Assembly: GCF_006547145.1 (NCBI RefSeq)
Contig: NZ_CP041244.1
Coordinates: 434,001-498,000, forward strand
DNA length: 64,000 nt
Direction of reading: 5' to 3'
DNA from: Actinomadura sp. WMMA1423
GTDB lineage: Bacteria; Actinomycetota; Actinomycetes; Streptosporangiales; Streptosporangiaceae
In this document: piece after piece, positions 23,060-31,597 of the stretch
Layout of the letters: each line of letters starts with the position of its first letter
Position numbering within the stretch: the stretch's first letter is position 1
Notes under the pieces: model-generated
Databases searched by the model: none
Told to the model about the DNA's origin: nothing
Seen by the model: only the letters and a program-made list of their open reading frames with translations
Position numbers and translations under genes: made by a program

Positions 23060-23440
23060 TCAGGCCGCGCGCCGGTACGGCAGCTCGCGCGGGACCAGGT
23101 CCCCGGTGTCGGACACGATCGCCTGCACGTTCGGTCGGACACCGAACAGGCCGACGCCGGCCGCGACGAACGACATCAGCATGGCGCACTGATCCGCGGA
23201 CCAGCCGAGCCCGAACGCCAGGCCGACCGTCAGGGCCGCCTGGGTGAGCCCGAGGACAGCCGGGAGGATCTGGTCCCGCGCCACCAGGCACGCGGTGACC
23301 AGGCCGAGAACGGCGGCGGCGCCGGCGTTCACCGCGGCGGTCTGGGTGTCGGACCAGTCGAGGCCGAACGCGACGAGCATCTGCAGGCCTGCGGACAGGA
23401 ACGCGAGGATGGTGGCCGGGTCGCGGCCGAGGATCTTCAT
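23060..23440 (-). CDS. Phage holin-like membrane protein
   Basis: The 126 residues contain about three hydrophobic segments (ILAFLSAGLQMLVAFGL, AGAAAVLGLVTACLVA, then the stretch around VGLAFGLGW and SFVAAGVGLFGV) with short loops and a polar C-terminus. Size, topology and position after the endolysin are those of an actinophage holin, which would form membrane lesions to release the lysin. There is no sequence motif specific to holins, so the call leans on context. Confidence 0.7.
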   Translation of the reverse strand: MKILGRDPATILAFLSAGLQMLVAFGLDWSDTQTAAVNAGAAAVLGLVTACLVARDQILPAVLGLTQAALTVGLAFGLGWSADQCAMLMSFVAAGVGLFGVRPNVQAIVSDTGDLVPRELPYRRAA

Positions 23441-23492
23441 GGGGGCCTCCGAGGGGGCAAAGGGGGCGGCCTGGTGCCGCCCGTGTCTGCGG

Positions 23493-23513
23493 CCGCACAG
23501 GTCTTCTGTGCGG
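23493..23513 (-). terminator. Hairpin between endolysin and holin genes
   Basis: CCGCACAG and CTGTGCGG enclose five bases in the 112-base gap downstream of the endolysin. It may attenuate read-through into the holin. Confidence 0.45.
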
Positions 23514-23552
23514 TTGGGGCCGTCTGCGTCCGTCAGCAGGCGGCTATAGGTG

Positions 23553-24680
23553 TCAGCCCTGGTCCTGGCGGACCGTCCACCGTCCCGACGTCGCGCGCGG
23601 CGCGCGCCGGGTGCTGGCGTTCCCTCCGGCGGGGAACACCGCGACCGCGACGTACAGGTGCTGGCCCTTGCTGAGCTCCTTCGGCATGGACGCGGTGGCG
23701 ATCTGGGCGCCGCCCGTGGCGTTGCCGTCGGCGCGCACCTCGTGCCAGGCCCTGGCGGACTTGCCGTCCTTCCAGTCGTGGACCTCGAACCGCAGCTGGT
23801 ACTCGTCGCCCGCGGCCAGGCCCTCGATGCGGACGACCGCGTCGACGTCCGCCCAGGTCGACGCCGGGGACACGTAGCCGGGATAGCCGTCGGGGTGGTC
23901 CTTGTCCGGCTTGGAGTGGGCGTTGGTCGGGTCGGCGTAGGTGGTGTCCCAGTTGAGGCGGGTGAAGTCGCCCCACTTCAAGGTCTGGGGCTTGGTCTTG
24001 CCGTAGCCGCTGCGGATGGGCACGTCGTCGTCCTCCTGGTGAGTGCCGAGGGCCAGCGCCCTCAGTTCCGCGAGCGAGCCGCGGAAGGTGTTGACGTCAC
24101 AGCGGCCGGAGATGCCTGGCACCGTGCCGTTGGACGAGTGCTGAAGGATCGAGATGGGTTCGCCGCCGAACGGTGCCCACCAGGCCGCCGGAACCTTCCG
24201 GTAGAGGGCGGCCGGCGAGCCGGCGCCGGTGACGTAGTGGGACTGCCAGATCGTGTCGAAGAAGCTGAGGTCGGGCCTTCCATGGGATTCCCAGTACCAG
24301 CGCGGGAAGTAGCCGATCACCGGGTGGCCGCCGGTGAGGCGCTTGAACTCGGCCACCCAGGCGCGTGCGGTGGCGGCGTCGGCGCCGGACGCTTCAACGT
24401 CCAGGGCGACGGCGAGGTCGGACACGCTTCCGGCCTTGGCGAGGAAGTAGCGGGCCTGAGCGGCGCCGTTGCCTCCGTGCAGGAAGTGGTATCCGCCCGG
24501 CAGGAACCCGCCGCCGAGCGCGCGCATCCCCGCCCGATTGTGGGACCAGGTGGGGTTGGTGTAGTTCGTGGACTCGGTGACCTTGGAGAACGCGAACCGG
24601 ATCCCCGCAGCGTGCACCGACGGCCAGGATGGTTTCCCCTGGTAGGACGCGACGTCCACACCGTAGGTCAGTTCGGGCAC
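23553..24680 (-). CDS. Endolysin, glycoside hydrolase 25 (lysozyme)
   Basis: The GTG at 24680 follows AAAGGAGG directly; the longer frame upstream shadows the preceding gene. The 375 residues have an N-terminal GH25 barrel (about 1-205): YGVDVASYQG with the first catalytic Asp, ALDVEASG with the Asp-x-Glu pair, and ISILQHSSNG at the end of the barrel. The C-terminal 170 residues (from about DVPIRSGYGK) are a beta-rich domain, probably wall binding. There is no signal peptide, so export through the holin is expected. It degrades host peptidoglycan at the end of the lytic cycle. Confidence 0.88.
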   Translation of the reverse strand: MPELTYGVDVASYQGKPSWPSVHAAGIRFAFSKVTESTNYTNPTWSHNRAGMRALGGGFLPGGYHFLHGGNGAAQARYFLAKAGSVSDLAVALDVEASGADAATARAWVAEFKRLTGGHPVIGYFPRWYWESHGRPDLSFFDTIWQSHYVTGAGSPAALYRKVPAAWWAPFGGEPISILQHSSNGTVPGISGRCDVNTFRGSLAELRALALGTHQEDDDVPIRSGYGKTKPQTLKWGDFTRLNWDTTYADPTNAHSKPDKDHPDGYPGYVSPASTWADVDAVVRIEGLAAGDEYQLRFEVHDWKDGKSARAWHEVRADGNATGGAQIATASMPKELSKGQHLYVAVAVFPAGGNASTRRAPRATSGRWTVRQDQG

Positions 24681-24706
24681 TGCTCCTCCTTTGGCGACGA
24701 GTGGCA

Positions 24707-25057
24707 TCAGTACTCCCGCATCCGGTCGGCGAGCTCGGCCGGCAACGGTGGTGGCTCCAGCCCGCCCGCGCGCATCTGGTGCGTGATCTGGGAGATGTAG
24801 CGGAGCGCGGTCGCGATGATGTGCCGGTCGTCCGCCTGGGCCCGCCGGTCGTCCGCCTGGGCCTGCTCCAGGCTTTGAAGGCGCTCGCGGAGCCCCTTGT
24901 TCTCCTCGCGCCACGCCTCGCGAAGCTCAGCGAAATCACTTCGGTCTTCCGCGCGGGAGCCCAACGCTCTGACCTGCCGTTGTGTCACCCACCCGAACAG
25001 GCCGGCAACGAAAGCCGCTCCGATGACGCCGAGCGCAGACCAGATCGCAGGCGTCAT
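24707..25057 (-). CDS. Lysis-cassette membrane protein with coiled coil
   Basis: The 116-residue protein has one N-terminal membrane span (MTPAIWSALGVIGAAFVAGL) followed by a charged helical region with heptad-like pattern and a QADDRRAQADDR repeat. The layout resembles the DUF2746-type proteins found near actinophage lysins. The start overlaps the upstream stop (ATGA). It may be a second holin or a spanin-like helper; that is inference. Confidence 0.6.
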   Translation of the reverse strand: MTPAIWSALGVIGAAFVAGLFGWVTQRQVRALGSRAEDRSDFAELREAWREENKGLRERLQSLEQAQADDRRAQADDRHIIATALRYISQITHQMRAGGLEPPPLPAELADRMREY

Positions 25058-25653
25058 CTATCACGCTCCCGCTGCGCCGATCGCGGCTCGGGCATCCCGG
25101 CCACGATCACCGTCGATCCGGCTACAGCGACCCAGACGACGGCGTTGAAACCGCCGCGCGTGTAAGTTCCGATCCCCAGCAGGTAGGCCATCGCCCACAA
25201 CGCGGGCGGGATCATGATGAGCGCGAACCCGTGCCCGTCACGGCCTGGGCGGCGAAGCGGCGCGTAGATGAGCGCGGCGAGGCCGCAACCGATCCACAGG
25301 ACGGCCAGCCACGTGAACGGGACGACGGAGGCGGTCCAGCCGAGGCCTCGTTTCACCCCGAAAGCGGGGTCGATCAGGATGCCGACGCCGTAGGAGATCC
25401 AGGCCACGCCGTGGAGGCTGAGGAATGCGCCGCGTCGGCCGAGGCGGTACGCGGCCTGTCTCAGGGCGTCTCGCGGTCCGCGGCCGCCGGTGCCTGCGCC
25501 TTCGGTGTCGCCGCGCCTCCCCTCCTCCTGGCCAGGTTCATGGGTGCGTTGGCGTCGCCCTGGGCGACCTCGAGCTGCGAGCCCGGCCCGGATCAGCTTC
25601 TCGATGCGGTCCAGGCGGCTTATGACCTCTCCTTGGCCTCGTTCGTCAGGCAT
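25054..25653 (-). CDS. Phage membrane protein, four predicted spans
   Basis: The 199 residues have a charged, Gly/Arg-rich first third and then four hydrophobic segments (FLSLHGVAWISYGVGILI, VVPFTWLAVLWIGCGLAALI, ALIMIPPALWAMAYLLGI, and AVVWVAVAGSTVIVAG). It overlaps the next gene as ATGA. It lies between the tail-fibre genes and the lysin, so a role in lysis control is possible. The family was not recognised. Confidence 0.6.
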   Translation of the reverse strand: MPDERGQGEVISRLDRIEKLIRAGLAARGRPGRRQRTHEPGQEEGRRGDTEGAGTGGRGPRDALRQAAYRLGRRGAFLSLHGVAWISYGVGILIDPAFGVKRGLGWTASVVPFTWLAVLWIGCGLAALIYAPLRRPGRDGHGFALIMIPPALWAMAYLLGIGTYTRGGFNAVVWVAVAGSTVIVAGMPEPRSAQRERDR

Positions 25654-25683
25654 GCGTGGCCTCTCTGCTCGGACGCGTTTCGG

Positions 25684-25974
25684 TCACGTCCACTCGTTGG
25701 TGCTGGTGCGTTGACGCAGCTCCAAGTCCCACCACGCGTCGTTGCCGCCGAGTTGCCTGATGCCCGAGGGAACGACGTCCTGGTCCCCCGCCGGCAGGGT
25801 CAGCGCGGCGTAGTGGATCCCGACGGTGGCCGTGGGTGCCGCGGGGAGGACTACCTCGGCGTGGTGGACGCGGACCTCGACGGCCTGCGGGAGCCGCAGC
25901 TCGGCGTGGTGGATCCGGACGTTGGGGATTGTCGGGACGCGCAGCTCGGCGTGGTGGATGCGGGTCTCGGCCAT
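25684..25974 (-). CDS. Phage protein with four tandem histidine-rich repeats
   Basis: The 96 residues start with four degenerate units of 15-19 residues: RIHHAELRVP, RIHHAELRLP, RVHHAEVVLP and GIHYAALTLP. These look like successive beta strands. The C-terminus (NDAWWDLELRQR) is polar. The start overlaps the stop of the upstream fibre-like gene by one base. It may be a small appendage or tip protein of the tail. Not recognised. Confidence 0.55.
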   Translation of the reverse strand: MAETRIHHAELRVPTIPNVRIHHAELRLPQAVEVRVHHAEVVLPAAPTATVGIHYAALTLPAGDQDVVPSGIRQLGGNDAWWDLELRQRTSTNEWT

Positions 25975-27035
25975 CAGGACGCCGTCGAGGTGAACCGGAG
26001 TCGCAGGTCACCGAAGTCGTTGATGTTCGCGGCCTCCAGGGCCGTGACGTTGAGGGTGTAGACGGTTGGTGTCGCAGGCAGGTCGGTGAAGGTCGTCGAG
26101 GAGATCACCGTCGTGCCCTGCACCAGCGCCACTTCGCACTGAGCGCTGGTTGCGCCGCCGCCCGACGACAGCACCACCGTGAAGGAGAATCCGGTGTCGA
26201 CGCCGGGGTCTTCCACGGCGTTCAGTCGCGCCTCGTACACCGCGCTGGTCGGTCCAGCCGGGGACCGCAGGTAGGTGGCGTCGTCGCGGGCGGCTTCACC
26301 GATCCGAGCAGCCAGAGGCACCCCTGTCCCCACCGTGGGCTCGGCGGTGTAGCCACCGATCGTCACGTCCGACTGGGGGCGGGCTGTCTGCACGTTCAGC
26401 TTGGGTGCCAATGCGATGGTGTAGGTGATCGCCGATGACTGGTTGGCGTCCAAGGTGAAGGTGCCGCCGCCGTAATTGCCGGCCGTGGTCGCGGCCCGTT
26501 CCACGGCCGAGATGTCGGGATGCCCGCCGCCCGTCCCGATCACTGTCGCTCGGGAGGTGCTCCCCGCAGGGCGGGCGGTGAACTGTGTGGTCGAGGTGGA
26601 CTTGTCCACGCACACCTCGACCACCCGGCAGTCACCGATGGTCGTGGTGACTTGCGGGGTGGGGACGCTGGCGGTGCCGCCGGTGTCCAACCGGGAGTTG
26701 ATCTTGTGGACGATGTCGGTGAGGTCGACGCCTGAGTAGGCGAGCAGGACCGCGCCAGCCTTCGGGCTGGTGCCGTCGTTGGTGATCGTGAGCGTCGCGC
26801 CAGGATCGCTGACGCCCGCGACCCGTTTCCACACGGCCGCGGTGATCCCGTCTGTCTCGGGGCTCTGCTGCGCCTTGGCGGGCAGCCATCCAGCCGGTGA
26901 GGAGATGGTGCAGTCGACGTTGGCGTACGTCACCAGCAGCATCCCGTCCTTGGCCTGCACCTCTGAGGGGATCGTGACGTTCACGCTGTTGGCGCCGGTC
27001 CCAGATGCCACAGCGCGGAAGGTGGGCTCGGGCAT
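25974..27035 (-). CDS. Beta-rich phage tail appendage or minor structural protein
   Basis: The 353-residue protein is rich in Thr, Ser, Val and Gly and looks like two or three beta-sandwich domains (NSVNVTIPSEVQAKDGMLLV; GTFTLDANQSSAITYTIAL; VYTLNVTALEAANINDFGDL). Bacterial and phage adhesin-like surface proteins often have this composition. The position after baseplate genes and before lysis genes suggests a receptor-binding or decoration role. There is no enzymatic motif. Confidence 0.6.
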   Translation of the reverse strand: MPEPTFRAVASGTGANSVNVTIPSEVQAKDGMLLVTYANVDCTISSPAGWLPAKAQQSPETDGITAAVWKRVAGVSDPGATLTITNDGTSPKAGAVLLAYSGVDLTDIVHKINSRLDTGGTASVPTPQVTTTIGDCRVVEVCVDKSTSTTQFTARPAGSTSRATVIGTGGGHPDISAVERAATTAGNYGGGTFTLDANQSSAITYTIALAPKLNVQTARPQSDVTIGGYTAEPTVGTGVPLAARIGEAARDDATYLRSPAGPTSAVYEARLNAVEDPGVDTGFSFTVVLSSGGGATSAQCEVALVQGTTVISSTTFTDLPATPTVYTLNVTALEAANINDFGDLRLRFTSTAS

Positions 27036-27038
27036 GGG

Positions 27039-27965
27039 TCATCTCCGCAGGGTCAGCGTGGTGGGGTTGCGGTAGTACTTCTGGCAGGCCGCGTTGGCCG
27101 CCGTGATCGCCGCCGGAGAGCTGGTGGGGGTGAACGCCTGCGCTGCCACCGCCTCGTCGAACCCGACGTCGGAGTCGAACCAGCACATGAACGCCGCCGA
27201 CGGCCAGCCGCCGGCGGCGTGAGTGGCGCAGTAGGTAGCGGTGTCGGTGATGCGTTGGGCTTTGACCGTCTGGCTGGTCCACCCGGTTTCGGCGACCGCC
27301 CAGGGCACGCCGTGCGCCGCCGCGTAGATCACCACCGGGTCGAACATCGCCGAGGGGGTGTCGTCGTAGTAGTCCACGCTCAGCACGTCGTAGACGCTGT
27401 CCTGCCACCACTGCTCGGGCTGCCCCGCGCCCTTGGCGGGGTCGTGCCATAGCCACGCCGTCCAGCACGGCGTCACGTACGTGTTGGGGATCTGCTCGTT
27501 GTGGACGATGTCGGCGAACCGGCGGATCGCGGTCATGTACTGGGCGCGGGTGTAGTTCCCTCGCCGCACCTTGGAGTCGGCCTCATGCCAGCCGACGAGG
27601 AACTTGGGCATGCCGTCGTCGGGGATCGACCGCAGGAACGTCCGCAGCCGCGCGTCGTGGGCGCCGCTGATGAACTGGTCGATCGGGGGCCGCACCGAGT
27701 GCACCGACGCATACTTCGCGACGTCGATCGAGGCCTCGCTCACCGCCCAGGAGGTGGGGATGCCGGTGGCCTCCGACTCGTACGACCGGCGGATCGTCAT
27801 GGGGCCGACCTGCGGTTCCAGCACCTCGGTCCACGACCGTTTGGACGTCAGCGGCGCATGGTAGGACGCGGCGCCTACCAGCAGGGTGCTGGCCGGCTCC
27901 ATCGACCCGCCCCCGGTCAGGGACTGCCACCCCTGCGACGTCAGCTGCGACACAGCGATCGGCAC
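27039..27965 (-). CDS. Glycoside-hydrolase-like tail protein
   Basis: The GTG at 27965 lies behind GAAGGAG in the end of the upstream gene; codons before it shadow that gene. The 308 residues resemble a TIM-barrel glycosidase: PKFLVGWHEAD carries a candidate acid/base Glu, YVTPCWTAWLWH and YDVLSVDYYDD are typical strand ends, and VPWAVAETGW supplies a candidate nucleophile Glu. GH26-like enzymes have this pattern. It could cut cell-surface glycans during adsorption. Family assignment is tentative. Confidence 0.6.
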   Translation of the reverse strand: MPIAVSQLTSQGWQSLTGGGSMEPASTLLVGAASYHAPLTSKRSWTEVLEPQVGPMTIRRSYESEATGIPTSWAVSEASIDVAKYASVHSVRPPIDQFISGAHDARLRTFLRSIPDDGMPKFLVGWHEADSKVRRGNYTRAQYMTAIRRFADIVHNEQIPNTYVTPCWTAWLWHDPAKGAGQPEQWWQDSVYDVLSVDYYDDTPSAMFDPVVIYAAAHGVPWAVAETGWTSQTVKAQRITDTATYCATHAAGGWPSAAFMCWFDSDVGFDEAVAAQAFTPTSSPAAITAANAACQKYYRNPTTLTLRR

Positions 27966-27969
27966 CCGG

Positions 27970-28509
27970 CTACTCCTTCGTGGGGATGTGCAGGTCCTTG
28001 ACCCGCGCGGTCTGCGGCGTGGGCGGCCCGATCCACAGCAGGTACTTCTGGCCGGCCAGCTGCTCGGGGATCGGCGGGTATGCACCGGCGGCCGGGTCGT
28101 ACTTGAGGGCGTACGCGGTGTACGACAGCAGCGTCTGCTGCGCCGCGACGGTCTGCTCCAGGATGGTGACGCGGCGGGCCAGGCCGCCCAGGTCGGTAGC
28201 GACCAGCAGGTACCGGTAGCCCTTGCCGCCGTCCACCCACAGCGCGGTGACGCCGGGCGGGCCCTGGAAGCGCGGCACGACCCCGACCGGGATCCCGCTG
28301 CCGCCGCCCTGCCCCGACATGACCTTGGTGATCGTGTCGCCGCTGTCGTCGAGGAGGTCCTCGTAGCGGGTCCCGGCCGTGAACTCCGACCACATCGTCA
28401 GTTCGGCACCACCGACCAGGACCGGGATGTTGCCCTGCCCGGCGTCGAAGGTCCAGTCCGCGGGTGTCCCCCCGAACCAGTGCCGCTCCTCAGGGATCGC
28501 CTCGCTCAA
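27970..28509 (-). CDS. Phage minor tail protein
   Basis: The 179-residue protein begins with a short conserved-looking segment (ERHWFGGTPADWTF, GGAELTMWSEFTAG) and ends with a helix-strand part (RRVTILEQTVAAQQTLLSY). Its start overlaps the preceding stop as ATGA, and it lies in the row of genes after the Gp37-like baseplate gene. A structural role at the tail tip is inferred from position. Confidence 0.55.
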   Translation of the reverse strand: MSEAIPEERHWFGGTPADWTFDAGQGNIPVLVGGAELTMWSEFTAGTRYEDLLDDSGDTITKVMSGQGGGSGIPVGVVPRFQGPPGVTALWVDGGKGYRYLLVATDLGGLARRVTILEQTVAAQQTLLSYTAYALKYDPAAGAYPPIPEQLAGQKYLLWIGPPTPQTARVKDLHIPTKE

Positions 28510-29417
28510 CGCCCGACCTCCAGCAGATAGGTGAGGGTGCAGCGCAGGACCCGGTCCACGTCGACCTTGCTGGTGGGGTTGTCGACCCAGATACCGCCGT
28601 CGCTGCGGACCTGGACCCGCGCATAGTTGTTGGGGGTGATGTGCACCGCGAACCAGCGGGTGGAGCCGGGCCGGTACAGGGCCGGAATCGTGCCCAGTGG
28701 GGAGCCGAGGGGGTCGGTGCCGTAGTACGGGTCAGTCGCCCGTTTCACGTTCAGGGTGATCTCCACGTGCCGCCCGGACCGCGTCACCTGGTTGACCGCC
28801 GACGATTCCACCTTGGGCCATTTGGTCGCGAGCGCGACCGGCGCCTCGCCCTCGATCGTGGCCGGCTTCCAGGACGCGCCGTCGCCCAGCAACAGCACGC
28901 CCTCTTCGATCAGGGCGCGGCCCTTGCTGGGATCGGGCCGCGAAGCGGGCACCGACGGCGCGAGCGTCCACCCGGTGAACCACCGGGCGTCGGTCATCGC
29001 TGAGGGCTGCATCACGCTGGTGCCGGCCTCGACCGCGCCGTACCCCAGCGGCACCTCCCAGACGCTGCTCCAGTCGCGTGTCAGCGGCGGGAGCGTCGCT
29101 CCGCCCAGCTTGTACTCGGCGGTGATCCGGTCGTTGGAGGGATCGTTGCGCAGGACGATCCAGTCGCGCCGCAGTGCGCCGGTGGTGTTGTTGGGGATCG
29201 GGAGCTGCTTGGCCTCGTCCAGCAGGTACTTCTGGCCGCGTACGAAGGCCTCGCCGGGCGGGACGATGACCACGCCTGATCCGTTGGCGACGGGGCGGAG
29301 CGCGGTGTCGGCGGGCGTGCCGCACACCCCGTCCGGCGCGGCCCACATCATCATCCGGGAGAACTCGTCCTCGGTGTTGATCTTGGAGGAGCCGAACGGG
29401 TAGGAGCGTTCGGTCAT
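28506..29417 (-). CDS. Phage baseplate or fibre-associated protein
   Basis: The ATG at 29417 overlaps the previous stop (ATGA). The 303 residues start with MTERSYPFGSSKINTEDEFS; this opening and the later ALRRDWIVLRNDPSNDRI are of the kind seen in actinophage minor tail proteins that present variable C-terminal beta domains. The last 100 residues (RHVEITLNVKRATDP, RWFAVHITPNNYARVQV) look like a beta sandwich. No catalytic site. Confidence 0.6.
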   Translation of the reverse strand: MTERSYPFGSSKINTEDEFSRMMMWAAPDGVCGTPADTALRPVANGSGVVIVPPGEAFVRGQKYLLDEAKQLPIPNNTTGALRRDWIVLRNDPSNDRITAEYKLGGATLPPLTRDWSSVWEVPLGYGAVEAGTSVMQPSAMTDARWFTGWTLAPSVPASRPDPSKGRALIEEGVLLLGDGASWKPATIEGEAPVALATKWPKVESSAVNQVTRSGRHVEITLNVKRATDPYYGTDPLGSPLGTIPALYRPGSTRWFAVHITPNNYARVQVRSDGGIWVDNPTSKVDVDRVLRCTLTYLLEVGR

Positions 29418-30574
29418 TGGGGCACCCTCGTTTCCACGCTGCGGAGCCGCCGGTTGATGCCGGCCATGACCTGCATCAGGGAGCTCAGGGGGTTCTTGGG
29501 GTCGGTGGCGTCCGGAGTGGCGATGACCGGCTTGACCGTTGCGCCGCTGGCGCTGTCGGAGTTCAGGACGACCTCGCGGATGGTGTCGGTGAGCGCCTCT
29601 CCGCGGACCATGGCCGTGCCTCGATCGCCGACGTTGTACTGGACGCCGTACCGGCACTGTTCGGTGTCGATCGGGGTGAGTGACAGCGACGCCTGGCGCG
29701 CGCCCGCGGTAAGGGCCTCGTCTGCGGCCTGGTCCATCTGGGCGGCCAGGTCGACCGAGCCGGTGTCGACGTCAGTGCGGTCGACGAACTGCTCGATCCG
29801 CAACCCCGGAACGAGCACGTCCGCGCGGGTGTACTCCTTCACCACGCGCGGTGAGCTGCTGCCGCCAGCCACGACGATCGCGCACGTGCACGTCGGGGGC
29901 TGCTTGGAGTAGGAGACGTCCTCGAGGTTTCCGCGCCCGAAGGAGAACACGACGCCGGAGTCCTGGGGCTCGTACAGCTCGAAGCGGCGGCCGGTGCCGA
30001 CCTGCACGATCCGGAATCCGAGGCCGGCGGTGTTAGCGATGTCGGCCAGGACGTCCAGCAGGTTGGCGAACTGGCGGATCTGCTTGGTGACCGTTGGGCC
30101 GCGCGCGAGGTCGGGGGCGAGGGTCAGATCCGGGACGCGGCGGCCGGTGCGGGCGGACGGGCCGATGTTGACGTCGACGAGGGTCCGCAGGACTGTTTCA
30201 GCCGGGCCGCTGACCTTGTAGGTTCCGTCCGTCTGGTGGGCGTCGTCGGCGCTCGGGTTCGGCCACACCGTGGCCTGCTTCAGCAGGTTGTTGTCGTCGA
30301 CGCCCGACACGGTGAGGGTGCCGGCGTCGCCGTCATCGCGGGTCTGCGCCGAGTCGACGGAGGTGATGTCGCCGGACATGACCCGGGCACCGTTGTAACG
30401 GATGATGAGGCCGTTGCCCTCGACCAGGCGGGCGGCCTTGGCGGAGTCGGCGCCGATCGTGAGTTTCCACGCTCCGACCGCGTTGTGCCGCGGGATGGCC
30501 TGCATGCTGGTGTAGTCGTCGAGCTCGCCGATCGGTTTCAGGTCCGTGCCGCGGCGCATCTTCAGCGCGAACAA
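29414..30574 (-). CDS. Tail baseplate protein, siphovirus Gp37-like
   Basis: The start is decided by the ribosome binding site: AAAGGAGG directly precedes and overlaps the GTG at 30580, so the TTG at 30574, five bases after AAGGAGG, is the workable start. The 386 residues match the ReqiPepy6 Gp37-like family: an N-terminal GAWKLTIGADSAKAARLVEGNGLIIRY type strand set, a central YEPQDSGVVFSFGRGNLEDV, and a C-terminal QCRYGVQYNVGDRGTA. This family replaces the Tal/hub protein in many actinophages. Confidence 0.78.
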   Translation of the reverse strand: MFALKMRRGTDLKPIGELDDYTSMQAIPRHNAVGAWKLTIGADSAKAARLVEGNGLIIRYNGARVMSGDITSVDSAQTRDDGDAGTLTVSGVDDNNLLKQATVWPNPSADDAHQTDGTYKVSGPAETVLRTLVDVNIGPSARTGRRVPDLTLAPDLARGPTVTKQIRQFANLLDVLADIANTAGLGFRIVQVGTGRRFELYEPQDSGVVFSFGRGNLEDVSYSKQPPTCTCAIVVAGGSSSPRVVKEYTRADVLVPGLRIEQFVDRTDVDTGSVDLAAQMDQAADEALTAGARQASLSLTPIDTEQCRYGVQYNVGDRGTAMVRGEALTDTIREVVLNSDSASGATVKPVIATPDATDPKNPLSSLMQVMAGINRRLRSVETRVPQ

Positions 30575-30625
30575 CCGCACCTCCTTTCCGTGGCGCGGGC
30601 CCGCCCGTGCGCGCCTGGCGGCAGG

Positions 30626-31558
30626 TCAGGCGGACAGGTAGCGGGGCGTGACCTCGAACTCGACGACGGTGTCGGGGGTGGAGCCTGTGACGACCAGGTC
30701 CACGCGGTTCTCGCCGGACAGCAGCGGCCACAGCACGGCGGCTTCGTCGATGTTCGGCCACAGGTCCACGGCATCGTTCAGGAGCGCCGTCTTGATCCGT
30801 TCTCGGGTGTCGATCACAGCGACGTCGCCCAGGGCGAGCGTTCGGGTGAGCGTCCATGTCCCGGCGGCGGGGTGGGTGAAGGTCGCCGACTCCATCGGGC
30901 CGCGGAGGGTCCACACCGGGAACGCCTGCACGTCACCAGGGTTGAAGATCCGCACGTCGGCGCCGAGGACCTGGGAGTCCGCCACCTCCCACGGCACGCC
31001 GGAGGGGAAGAAGTTCTCAACGACGCCGGCGCGGAAGGACCGGCCGAACGGTTTCCCCTCCCAGAACGGGGACTCGCACGTCCAGGTCAGCCCGTACGCG
31101 GTCCAGCGGCGCCCCGCCGCGTCCAGGTCTTCCGACCCTTCCGCGCCCGAGGCGTAGATCGCGGTGATCGAGCGGGAGGACCCGTCCGGCTCGGTCAACG
31201 TCAGGGTGCCGCGGCCGCCGTCGCCGTCCAGGGGCGACAGATCCTTCAGCAGTTGCCGCTTGCGCTCCAGGAACGCGGCCCGGCCGTCATGGGAGTAGAT
31301 GACGACCGGGATCATGATTTCGCGTGCGTTGGCCTTGGTGCCGGTGCGGCGGTTCCCGTGGATCTGCGGGGACTCGGTCTCGTACGCCTTGAAGGTCGGC
31401 ATGTCCAACCCCCGTGCGCCTGGCTGCACCAGGTACCCGGTGGGCCAGTCCGACAGGTGCGTGACCCGGCCGAGCGGGCTGGTCCACTTCACCGTCGTCA
31501 GGGACTGGGCAGGGCCGCCCTGCCCGACGTCGCTGATCCGCTGCGCCATGATCGGCAT
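30626..31558 (-). CDS. Distal tail protein (Dit-like, siphovirus tail component)
   Basis: The 310-residue protein follows the tape measure gene and starts at ATG 31558 behind a purine-rich AAGGAGGGCAGGG. The N-terminal half contains the belt-like strands typical of Dit (GLDMPTFKAYETESPQIHG, IMIPVVIYSHDGRAAFLERKR), and the C-terminal half is a galectin-like domain (SATFTHPAAGTWTLTRTLALG, ending in VVEFEVTPRYLSA). It would form the hexameric ring linking the tail tube with the baseplate. Confidence 0.75.
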   Translation of the reverse strand: MPIMAQRISDVGQGGPAQSLTTVKWTSPLGRVTHLSDWPTGYLVQPGARGLDMPTFKAYETESPQIHGNRRTGTKANAREIMIPVVIYSHDGRAAFLERKRQLLKDLSPLDGDGGRGTLTLTEPDGSSRSITAIYASGAEGSEDLDAAGRRWTAYGLTWTCESPFWEGKPFGRSFRAGVVENFFPSGVPWEVADSQVLGADVRIFNPGDVQAFPVWTLRGPMESATFTHPAAGTWTLTRTLALGDVAVIDTRERIKTALLNDAVDLWPNIDEAAVLWPLLSGENRVDLVVTGSTPDTVVEFEVTPRYLSA

Positions 31559-31597
31559 GCGGCCCTGCCCTCCTTCCCTCGCGCTCGCGCGCTGATG

